Shown here: positions 1-6,539 of the stretch, piece by piece
Layout: every line of letters begins with the position of its first letter
Numbering within the stretch: the stretch's first letter is position 1
Assembly: GCA_900554845.1 (NCBI GenBank)
Contig: USIY01000076.1
Coordinates: 1-8,880 of the forward strand
Reading direction: 5' to 3'
DNA length: 8,880 nucleotides
Source: an uncultured Bacteroidales bacterium
GTDB lineage: Bacteria > Bacteroidota > Bacteroidia > Bacteroidales > Muribaculaceae
The notes under the pieces: generated by a model
Told to the model about the DNA's origin: nothing
Databases searched by the model: none
What the model saw: only the letters and a program-made list of their open reading frames with translations
Program-made: the position numbers and the translations under genes

Positions 1-125
1 TGGCTTGGCGACAGATGCCGCTTAGCCTATATTCAATTTTTAACGAACTATTGTTATAAGCAACTTGTCAAAATTGCGTTAATAACGTAACAAGAATGAA
101 CAACGTTATACAGGAAATTGAATAA
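1..125. other. AT-rich upstream region with repeated TAACG motifs
   Basis: This stretch lies before the first gene. No frame gives a recognisable protein tail, although frames 1, 2 and 3 stay open to stops near 90, 24 and 59, so the last codons of an upstream gene cannot be excluded. The pentamer TAACG or its complement CGTTA occurs at 41-45, 77-81, 83-87 and 104-108. Two of these copies form the inverted repeat ATAACGT (82-88) / ACGTTAT (103-109). I could not find a convincing TTG/TAnnTTTG promoter pair here. AGGA at 112-115 lies 10 nt before the ATG at 126 and could act as a Shine-Dalgarno site, though Bacteroidota rarely rely on one. Confidence 0.4.
82..109. repeat. 7-bp inverted repeat upstream of the exonuclease gene
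   Basis: ATAACGT (82-88) and ACGTTAT (103-109) are perfect inverted arms separated by 14 nt. The right arm ends 16 nt before the ATG at 126. An overlapping shorter dyad, CGTT (77-80) / AACG (84-87), shares the same motif. The arrangement could be a dimeric repressor site or a weak RNA hairpin in the leader. AT-rich DNA produces such dyads by chance, so the call rests only on the motif repetition. Confidence 0.35.
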
Positions 126-617
126 ATGGATAATTTCGCAGCTATAGATTTTGAAACGGCCAACGGGCGCAGATCAAGCGTCTGCAGCGTCGGTATTGTG
201 ATAGTGCGTGACGGTGAGATTGTTGACAAATTCTACAGTCTGATTCATCCTACGCCGAATTATTACACATACTGGACCACACAGATTCACGGGCTGACGC
301 GCAAAGACACTGACCGTCAACCTATATTTCCGGATGTCTGGGCACAGATCTCTCCTCGTATCGAAGGACTGCCTCTTGTGGCGCACAACCGACCATTTGA
401 CGAGGGATGTCTGAAAGCTGTGTTCCAGGAATACGGCATGGATTATCCAGACTATGAATTCCACTGCACTCTCGCGGCTTCACGGCGGTGCTTACGCAAC
501 CTGTCAAGCCACTGTCTCGATGTCGTGGCCTCGGCCTGCGGTTATGACATGGAAAACCATCACCACGCGCTTGCAGATGCCGAAGCCTGCGCCGCAATAG
601 CCTTGAAAATTCTCTGA
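126..617 (+). CDS. DEDDh-family 3'-5' exonuclease (DnaQ/epsilon-like, stand-alone)
   Basis: A 163-residue single-domain protein of the RNase H-like DEDDh exonuclease superfamily, which removes nucleotides from 3' ends of DNA or RNA with two metal ions. All three Exo motifs are visible: ExoI is AIDFET (D8, E10), ExoII is VAHNRPFD (D92), and ExoIII is HHALADA (H146, D151). Residues 53-58 (QIHGLT) match the region after ExoI in epsilon-like exonucleases. There is no signal peptide, membrane segment, polymerase or BRCT extension, so it is a cytosolic, free-standing enzyme. Its length fits small DnaQ-like proteins. The ATG at 126 is chosen because ExoI lies within the first 10 residues and AGGA sits upstream. 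The preferred substrate (repair DNA, small RNA or oligonucleotides) cannot be told from sequence. The next gene follows after 35 bp. Confidence 0.87.
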   Translation: MDNFAAIDFETANGRRSSVCSVGIVIVRDGEIVDKFYSLIHPTPNYYTYWTTQIHGLTRKDTDRQPIFPDVWAQISPRIEGLPLVAHNRPFDEGCLKAVFQEYGMDYPDYEFHCTLAASRRCLRNLSSHCLDVVASACGYDMENHHHALADAEACAAIALKIL

Positions 618-652
618 CAATTGAAAACTTTATAATAAAACATACGATATTC

Positions 653-3184
653 ATGCGGAAAATTGGTATTCTTATTTTTGCAGCGGCCTCACTACTTGCA
701 AACGCTCAAAATAAAATAGATCTTTCAGGCGACTGGCAATTCGCGCTCGACCGCGAGGGAACGTTCTCCCCTTCCAAAAAGATGACTGAGAAAGTGATTC
801 TTCCGGGAACCACGGATACAAATAAAAAAGGAGACGCGTTGTCCGACCGAAGCGAGACAACCCATTTGTCCAGGAAATATTCCTACAAAGGGAAAGCATG
901 GTATCGACGTACGGTAGATATTCCTAAAGAATGGAAGGGAGATTCTATCTGGCTCTCATTGGAACGCACCAAACCCACGCAAGTATATGTGGACGGACAC
1001 TACGCAGGATCGTCCAATGACATATCCACACCGCAAGAATACAATCTAAGCAAGTGGCTCACACCCGGAAAACATACAGTCGACATCATGGTGGACAACG
1101 GCAGCGGTGTTCCGGAACAGCTGTATGCAAGCAGCCATGCCTATACGGAGGACACACAGACCAACTGGAACGGCATAATAGGCGACATTTCATTGACCAA
1201 CAAGAAATACTACCTGCAAACCATTGATGAAGTGCATCCCTCGCTGCGTGATTTTAAAGTTGACGGACGGCATCTCTATGCCAACGGGAAACGTGTCTTT
1301 CTGCGAGGAAGGCATGACGCCTGCGTATGGCCTCTTACCGGACACGTGCCTATGGATATAGAATCATGGCGTAAGTATATGAAAGTCTGTGAAGAATACG
1401 GACTGAATCATGTTCGATTCCATTCGTGGTGTCCACCGGAGGCTGCTTTCCAGGCCGCGGACGAAGCAGGAATAGTGCTGCAGCCCGAGCTCCCTTTCTG
1501 GGGAAGCTTTGACAAAAACGACAGTACTCTGATGAATTTCCTACATAAAGAGGGAATAAACATTCTGAAGCGCTACGGACATCACCCCTCGTTCAGACTT
1601 TTCGCATTGGGTAACGAGCTTTGGGGCGACATTGACGAAATGAAGAAATTCACCGATGACTTCAAGGAGATCGCACCCGACAAACTCTATACTTTCGGAT
1701 CAAATTATTATCTCGGTTATCAGGGCGTGAAACCCGGCATGGATTTTTTTGTGACATGCAGGATCGGCGGCGAAGGCTGGGGCAATTATAATACTCATAC
1801 ACGCGGTTCATTTTCATATGCCGACGCTATGGAGGGAGGTATGATCAACCATTTCAGGCCCAATGCCTCAATGAATTTTGAAGAGCCATGCCTTACAAGT
1901 CCTGTTCCGGTGATCAGCCATGAGACCGCGCAGTTCCAGACATATCCCGATTTCAACGAAATTGAGAAATATAAGGGTGTTCTTACTCCTTGCAACATGG
2001 AAGTTTTCCGCGACAGACTGAAGGACGCGGGTATGGCCGACTTGGCGGAGGATTTCCACAAGGCCAGCGGCCAGTGGTCGTTGAGACTCTACAAGCAGGA
2101 CATAGAAATGGATCTGCGTACGCCAGACATGGCAGGATTCCAATTGCTCGACCTTCAGGATTATCCCGGGCAAGGAAGCGCATACGTCGGCATCCTTGAC
2201 GCTTTTCTTGACAGCAAGGGAATGTGCACTCCCGAAAAATGGCGCGAATGGTGCGCTCCTGTAGTGCCGTTGCTTGTCGCGGATTCGTACTGTTACACTT
2301 CAACTGACACAATCCATGCCGAGTTGCAAATCGCCGATTACGGGACGGAATCCATCGCCGGCAAAACCCTGAGCTGGAAATTGAGCGACTTACGTTCGGG
2401 GGAAATGACTGTGCCAGATGGAGAAGGCCTTATAACAGTAGGCAAAATCGACATTCCGCTGGCCGGAACAAAAACTCCAGACAAGCTTCGTTTCGAGTTG
2501 TCAATAGAGGGAACCGACTGGCGCAACGGTAATGACATCTGGGTATATCCTGAAAATGCGGATTACTCAAAACTGAAGAAAAATATAATAGTCACTCACA
2601 ATCTGACTGAAGACATAGAGAAGAAGCTTGAGAAAGGAGCAAGAGTATTGCTTATGCCGGATTCCACAGATCTGTGTGTAGGACCATTGTTCCAGACCGA
2701 TTATTGGAACTACAGGATGTTCAAGACAATCTGTGAGAAAAACAACAGAACCGTATCGCCCGGCACACTCGGAATACTTGCGGATCCTTCCCATCCCCTG
2801 CTCCGGGAATTCCCCAACGACGGACACAGCGACTGGCAATGGTGGGCTGTTGTAAAAGAAAGCCATCCTTTTATTCTTGACAACACTGCTTCATCTTATC
2901 GACCTATAGTTCAAGTCATAGACAATATAGAGCGCAACCACAAGCTTGGCCTTGCGTTTGAATTCACCGTCGGCAAAGGCAAACTGCTCGTAGTGATGTC
3001 AGACCTTGAAAAAGCATCGAAGTTTCCGGAGGGTCGACAGTTCTACGCATCAGTATTGAGTTACATGAATTCCTCGGATTTCAATCCCGACACCAAGATT
3101 TCCATATCTGATTTGAACAAACTGTTTACCACCCCCGTGGAAGAAGGTCATATCGGTGCTTTGGACAATATTTCTCCGTATTAA
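653..3184 (+). CDS. Secreted glycoside hydrolase family 2 protein with C-terminal amidotransferase-like module
   Basis: An 843-residue exported enzyme. Residues 1-18 form a signal peptide with a likely cleavage at ANA/Q; there is no lipobox Cys, so it should be soluble, probably periplasmic. Residues 20-183 are the GH2 jelly-roll sugar-binding domain (LSGDWQF, AWYRRTVDIP, NWNGIIGDISL). A TIM barrel runs from about 200 to 540 and starts at YANGKRVFLRGRHD. GNE (320-322) supplies the acid/base E322, and ISHETAQF supplies the probable nucleophile E424. Residues 541-632 look like a beta-sandwich, and about 640-810 resemble a class-I amidotransferase-like fold seen at the end of some Bacteroidota GH2 enzymes. 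The Ig-like domain normally placed between the first domain and the barrel seems nearly absent (about 186-199). The substrate is unknown: beta-galactosidase, beta-glucuronidase or another glycosidase are all possible. No SusC/SusD genes are nearby. Confidence 0.85.
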   Translation: MRKIGILIFAAASLLANAQNKIDLSGDWQFALDREGTFSPSKKMTEKVILPGTTDTNKKGDALSDRSETTHLSRKYSYKGKAWYRRTVDIPKEWKGDSIWLSLERTKPTQVYVDGHYAGSSNDISTPQEYNLSKWLTPGKHTVDIMVDNGSGVPEQLYASSHAYTEDTQTNWNGIIGDISLTNKKYYLQTIDEVHPSLRDFKVDGRHLYANGKRVFLRGRHDACVWPLTGHVPMDIESWRKYMKVCEEYGLNHVRFHSWCPPEAAFQAADEAGIVLQPELPFWGSFDKNDSTLMNFLHKEGINILKRYGHHPSFRLFALGNELWGDIDEMKKFTDDFKEIAPDKLYTFGSNYYLGYQGVKPGMDFFVTCRIGGEGWGNYNTHTRGSFSYADAMEGGMINHFRPNASMNFEEPCLTSPVPVISHETAQFQTYPDFNEIEKYKGVLTPCNMEVFRDRLKDAGMADLAEDFHKASGQWSLRLYKQDIEMDLRTPDMAGFQLLDLQDYPGQGSAYVGILDAFLDSKGMCTPEKWREWCAPVVPLLVADSYCYTSTDTIHAELQIADYGTESIAGKTLSWKLSDLRSGEMTVPDGEGLITVGKIDIPLAGTKTPDKLRFELSIEGTDWRNGNDIWVYPENADYSKLKKNIIVTHNLTEDIEKKLEKGARVLLMPDSTDLCVGPLFQTDYWNYRMFKTICEKNNRTVSPGTLGILADPSHPLLREFPNDGHSDWQWWAVVKESHPFILDNTASSYRPIVQVIDNIERNHKLGLAFEFTVGKGKLLVVMSDLEKASKFPEGRQFYASVLSYMNSSDFNPDTKISISDLNKLFTTPVEEGHIGALDNISPY

Positions 3185-3197
3185 TCCATAGAGGGCA

Positions 3198-3212
3198 TAG
3201 ATTGTCAATCTA
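3198..3212. repeat. 15-bp perfect palindrome in the gap before the symporter gene
   Basis: TAGATTGTCAATCTA has seven-base arms around a single central T. It lies in the 42-bp gap between the GH2 stop and the symporter ATG, ending 14 nt before the start codon. As DNA it resembles a symmetric binding site for a dimeric regulator. As RNA it could form only a five-pair, AU-rich stem with a five-base loop, and no U-tract follows, so it is not a convincing terminator. Its function is inferred from symmetry and position alone. Confidence 0.5.
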
Positions 3213-3226
3213 AGAAAACCAATGCT

Positions 3227-4513
3227 ATGAACGATCAAGAGAATAAATATCTTCCCGAAGCGGACGCAAGACCGAATACAAAAGCAAGTTTCAACCGTAC
3301 TCAGCTCTATATATGGCTGGGAGTGCTACTCGTAGGCGGCGGACTCGGATTCCTCAAAGTAGAGGCTATAGACAAGACCGCCAATGTAATAGCTTTGATA
3401 TACACTCGTTTGTTTCAGCTTCTTGCCGTACCGACGATAGCCTTGGCAGTGATAACCACTCTCGCATCGTTCGGCAAAGATAAATCTACGGCTAAAATCT
3501 TCGGGAAATCATTACAATATACTCTTCTGACCACCTTGGCAGCAGCTATAGTTGGCGTCTCTCTGTATGCCTTGATACGTCCTGCAAATTTACCGTCCAG
3601 CCTGTTGACTACCGACACGGGCGCAGTCCCTGAAAATTTGAAGAATTTTTCGCTTGCCGATCATTTTCTGTCGGTGATCCCTGACAATTTAATAAAGCCG
3701 TTGCTTGAAGGGAATGTCCTGTCCATTTTACTGATAGCTTTCGCCATGGGCTTCGCGATATCAAGAATGCCTGACACAGATGGAAAGACAACTCTCAGAA
3801 AATGTCTTGACGGCCTTCAAGAAATGCTATTCATGCTTATCCGCGGTCTTATATGGTCACTGCCTTTAGGAATCCTGGCATTTGCCGAACAACTTACGGC
3901 CCAAGCGTCGGGAGGAGTGATGCTCGACACGATCGGCAAATATGTGGCAGTGGTTGTCGGAGGCAATTTTATGCAAATGATAATAGTGTTGCCCTTGTTC
4001 CTATTGGCACGCGGCTTAAATCCCATCAAAACTTTCAAAGCTATGTTTCCCGCCGTGCTTATGGCGCTCTTCACAAAGAGTTCGGCGGCCACCCTTCCTG
4101 TAACGATGCAAAACGCGGAGACAAGGCTTGGGGTGAATCCCAGAATCTCAAGATTCGTACTCCCCTTGTGCACAACCATCAATATGAACGGATGCGCCGC
4201 TTTTATTGCCGTGACATCATTATATGTGCTTCAGAATGGAGGAATGGCTGTCGATTTTTCCGCCATAGCCCCATGGGTTTTAATAGCTGTGATATCGGCA
4301 ATCGGAAACGCCGGCGTTCCGATGGGATGTTATTTCCTCACACTTTCACTGATGACGGGCATGGGAGCGCCAGTGGCTGTAATGGGTATAATATTGCCCG
4401 TATATACCATAATAGATATGATCGAAACTGCAGAAAATGTCTGGTCCGACTCATGCGTATGCGCGATGACAGCCCATGATCTGAAAGAAGTTCGAAAAAA
4501 TAATGTTGTATAG
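3227..4513 (+). CDS. Dicarboxylate/amino acid:cation symporter (DAACS, SLC1 family), unusual substrate-site residues
   Basis: A 428-residue inner-membrane transporter with the glutamate-transporter (GltPh-like) architecture: eight transmembrane helices plus two re-entrant hairpins, preceded by a hydrophilic tail of about 25 residues. HP1 is visible as TKSSAATLPVT (283-293), the TM7 motif as NMNGC (319-323), HP2 as GNAGVPMG, and TM8 as IDMIETAENVWSDS (396-409). A gap-free alignment to remembered GltPh TM8 pairs D394 with D397, R397 with E400, T398 with T401, N401 with N404 and D405 with D408. The cation-site residues N319, N404 and D408 are kept. The arginine that holds an acidic substrate side chain is Glu, and the NMDGT aspartate and threonine are Asn and Cys. 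It therefore probably does not carry glutamate or aspartate; the substrate is unknown. The gene follows the GH2 gene by 42 bp, and its TAG stop lies inside the mreB promoter. Confidence 0.88.
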   Translation: MNDQENKYLPEADARPNTKASFNRTQLYIWLGVLLVGGGLGFLKVEAIDKTANVIALIYTRLFQLLAVPTIALAVITTLASFGKDKSTAKIFGKSLQYTLLTTLAAAIVGVSLYALIRPANLPSSLLTTDTGAVPENLKNFSLADHFLSVIPDNLIKPLLEGNVLSILLIAFAMGFAISRMPDTDGKTTLRKCLDGLQEMLFMLIRGLIWSLPLGILAFAEQLTAQASGGVMLDTIGKYVAVVVGGNFMQMIIVLPLFLLARGLNPIKTFKAMFPAVLMALFTKSSAATLPVTMQNAETRLGVNPRISRFVLPLCTTINMNGCAAFIAVTSLYVLQNGGMAVDFSAIAPWVLIAVISAIGNAGVPMGCYFLTLSLMTGMGAPVAVMGIILPVYTIIDMIETAENVWSDSCVCAMTAHDLKEVRKNNVV

Positions 4514-4536
4514 CATAAAATTTTTGTGTAACTTTG
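4506..4536 (+). promoter_or_regulatory. Bacteroidota-type sigma-ABfr promoter for the mre operon
   Basis: TTG at 4506-4508 is followed, after exactly 20 bp, by TAACTTTG at 4529-4536. This matches the Bacteroides primary-sigma consensus of a -33 TTG and a -7 TAnnTTTG with about 19-21 bp between. Transcription would start near 4541-4545, giving a leader of about 105 nt before the mreB ATG. The -33 element overlaps the last codons of the symporter gene. No terminator is visible between that gene and this promoter, so read-through from upstream is also possible. Confidence 0.68.
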
Positions 4537-4540
4537 CATT

Positions 4541-4588
4541 CTGAAATACCCTGACGCCAATTCGTGGTTAATTGTAGCAATTATTCAG
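4541..4588 (+). other. Potentially structured start of the mreB leader
   Basis: Beginning at the predicted transcription start, CTGAA (4541-4545) can pair with TTCAG (4584-4588). This would enclose TAATTG/CAATTA (4569-4574 with 4578-4583, three-base loop TAG) and a weak CCA/TGG hairpin (4557-4559 with 4565-4567), giving a branched fold. The stems are short and AU-rich, no known riboswitch motif is recognised and no U-tract follows. It may be only a stabilising 5' structure, or chance. Confidence 0.3.
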
Positions 4589-4647
4589 TTACAAAACGAC
4601 ATAAGCGACAACGGAACAAGGATAATAATGTTTAATTGAATTGCCCA

Positions 4648-5667
4648 ATGGGATTATTTTCGTTCACACAGGAATTAGCGATGGATTTGGGGACTGCCAA
4701 TTCCATCATTATACATAACGACAAGATAGTTGTCGATCAGCCGAGTGTTGTGGCTATCGAGAACAAGACGGACAAATTGCTTGCCGTAGGTGAGAAAGCT
4801 CATCAGATGGAGGGTAAGGAACCTCCCGGCATCCGTACAATCCGTCCACTCCGAGACGGTGTCATCGCCGACTTCAACGCCGCGGAACAGATGATTCGCG
4901 GAATGGTGAAGATGGTTAGCAGCAAACGGCGTCTTTTCACCCCGGCTTTACGCATAGTGGTATGCATCCCCTCGGGTTCCACGGAAGTTGAGATCCGTGC
5001 CGTGCGCGATTCCAGCGAACATGCGGGGGGGCGTGACGTGTATATGATCTACGAGCCAATGGCCGCGGCTCTGGGCATCGGTCTGGACGTAGAGGCTCCG
5101 GAAGGCAACATGATCGTAGACATAGGCGGCGGATCAACTGAAATAGCGGTGATATCACTGGGTGGCATTGTTTCCAACAAGAGCATACGCACGGCAGGCA
5201 ACGATCTGACGGCCGACATACAAGCGCACATGGCCAATCAGCACAATGTGAAAGTAGGTACCACCATGGCCGAGCTGATCAAGATCAATGTCGGTTCCGC
5301 ACTCCCCGATCTGGATGACGCACCGGAACCTTATATCATCTGCGGGCCCAACAAAATCAACTCTCTTCCGATGGAAGTCGCTGTGACCCATGATGAAATA
5401 GCACATTGCATAGACAAGACCATCCAGAAAATGGAAACGGCCATACGCGACTCATTGGAGCAGACTCCTCCTGAACTGTATGCCGATGTGGTTCGCAACG
5501 GTATCTATCTTGCAGGCGGGGGCGCGTTGCTGCGCGGTCTTGCCAAGCGTTTCTCCGACAAATTCGAAATTGAATTCAAAGTGCCGGAGGACCCGTTGCA
5601 TGCGGTTGCCAAAGGCACCGGTGTCGCTCTGAAGAATATCAACAGGTTCTCTTTCCTGATCCGATAA
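4648..5667 (+). CDS. mreB: Rod shape-determining protein MreB
   Basis: A 339-residue bacterial actin homologue that polymerises on the inner face of the membrane and guides the elongasome (MreC, MreD, RodA, PBP2) in lateral peptidoglycan synthesis. The actin-fold ATPase motifs are all present: phosphate-1 DLGTAN (13-18), catalytic-region YEPMAAALGIG with E136, phosphate-2 DIGGGSTE (158-165) and the adenosine motif AGGGALLRG (from about 289). The ATG at 4648 gives MGLFSFTQELAMDLG, the usual N-terminus with a short hydrophobic membrane-contacting segment. An in-frame TTG at 4636 would add four residues unlike the family and is not used here. There is no Shine-Dalgarno sequence. It is the first gene of the mreBCD-mrdA operon, driven by the promoter at 4506-4536. 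A run of seven G (5025-5031) lies within the coding sequence. Confidence 0.97.
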   Translation: MGLFSFTQELAMDLGTANSIIIHNDKIVVDQPSVVAIENKTDKLLAVGEKAHQMEGKEPPGIRTIRPLRDGVIADFNAAEQMIRGMVKMVSSKRRLFTPALRIVVCIPSGSTEVEIRAVRDSSEHAGGRDVYMIYEPMAAALGIGLDVEAPEGNMIVDIGGGSTEIAVISLGGIVSNKSIRTAGNDLTADIQAHMANQHNVKVGTTMAELIKINVGSALPDLDDAPEPYIICGPNKINSLPMEVAVTHDEIAHCIDKTIQKMETAIRDSLEQTPPELYADVVRNGIYLAGGGALLRGLAKRFSDKFEIEFKVPEDPLHAVAKGTGVALKNINRFSFLIR

Positions 5668-5689
5668 CATATAATTCCATTGGATCGGA

Positions 5690-6535
5690 ATGAAAAATCT
5701 TCTGACATTCATTCTGAAATATTCACGTTGGTTTGTCTTCACGATATATGTGACGATAAGCATAGTTCTGCTGGTAGTTAACCATAACTATCAGCAGTCC
5801 ATATATTTATCATCGGCAAATGTAGTGACTGGAACCGTCTACGACAGCTGGTCGGCGGTGACCGGTTATTTCCATTTGCGCAGTATCAATGAAAGTCTGC
5901 AGCAACGTAACGCGGAATTGCAGAACGAAGTGCTCAACTTAGAGAATCAGTTGATGCAAATGCGTGCCATAGCGAACGACAGTATCCCGACACCTACGAT
6001 AGAACGATTCGATTACATCGCGGGACGAGTAATCAACAACAACACACGGCATCCCAAGAACTTCTTCACTATCGACCGAGGTTCATTGGACGGTGTTGTC
6101 ACAGGGATGGGAGTAGTGGACCAAAACGGTGTTGTAGGAATCGTTAACGTCACCGGGCCCCACATGTCGCGAGTTATATCGTTGCTCAACGAGACGCAGC
6201 GTTTTTCAGTAAAGCTTAAAGACAAGCCTTTTTATGGCTCATTGGTTTGGAGAGGAAGCGATCCAAACACCGCCTATGTGGAAGAAATTCCGCGTCACGC
6301 TGTATATGAAATCGGAGACACAATCGTGACCTCGGGTTTCAGCACATCCTTCCCGGAAGGGATTCCCACCGGAATCATACTTAGCCGCGTACACAGCAAA
6401 GATGACTCTTTCTTCACTTTCAAAGTAAGACTGGCATCGGATTTTCGGACTTTAAGTTCAGTGCGCGTTATCAAGGATATATACAAAAATGAAATCGACT
6501 CGTTGTCAAGTTTTGACGCTTTAACAACCGATTGA
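5690..6535 (+). CDS. mreC: Rod shape-determining protein MreC
   Basis: A 281-residue bitopic membrane protein that links cytoplasmic MreB to periplasmic PBP2 and helps activate it. One transmembrane helix spans about residues 13-31 with a short basic N-terminus inside. A coiled-coil stretch, rich in Q, N, E and L, follows at about 64-95 (SLQQRNAELQNEVLNLENQL). The two-lobed MreC beta-domain occupies about 108-265. It contains FFTIDRGSLDGVVTGMGVV, GIVNVTGPHMSRV and the characteristic TSGFSTSFPEGIPTG (214-228). Length is normal for the family. The gene begins 22 bp after mreB and ends 4 bp before mreD, so it belongs to one transcript. Identification rests on motif and context together. Confidence 0.95.
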   Translation: MKNLLTFILKYSRWFVFTIYVTISIVLLVVNHNYQQSIYLSSANVVTGTVYDSWSAVTGYFHLRSINESLQQRNAELQNEVLNLENQLMQMRAIANDSIPTPTIERFDYIAGRVINNNTRHPKNFFTIDRGSLDGVVTGMGVVDQNGVVGIVNVTGPHMSRVISLLNETQRFSVKLKDKPFYGSLVWRGSDPNTAYVEEIPRHAVYEIGDTIVTSGFSTSFPEGIPTGIILSRVHSKDDSFFTFKVRLASDFRTLSSVRVIKDIYKNEIDSLSSFDALTTD

Positions 6536-6539
6536 ACTA

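Noticed and set aside
1..59. Possible 3' end of an upstream gene
   Set aside because: Open frames reach stops near 24, 59 and 90, but none is long enough or distinctive enough to support a gene call.
673..680. TATTTTTG, matching the Bacteroides -7 promoter consensus
   Set aside because: It lies inside the GH2 signal-peptide codons, and there is no TTG at the right distance upstream.
3853..4479. 208-codon open frame on the + strand inside the symporter gene
   Set aside because: It lies wholly within a well-supported membrane transporter in another frame. Its translation is rich in Arg, Cys and His without any domain, as expected for a shadow frame.
4636..4647. Alternative TTG start for mreB, four codons earlier
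   Set aside because: It would add MNCP before the conserved MGLFSFTQE N-terminus. The ATG at 4648 matches the family and is the stronger start codon.
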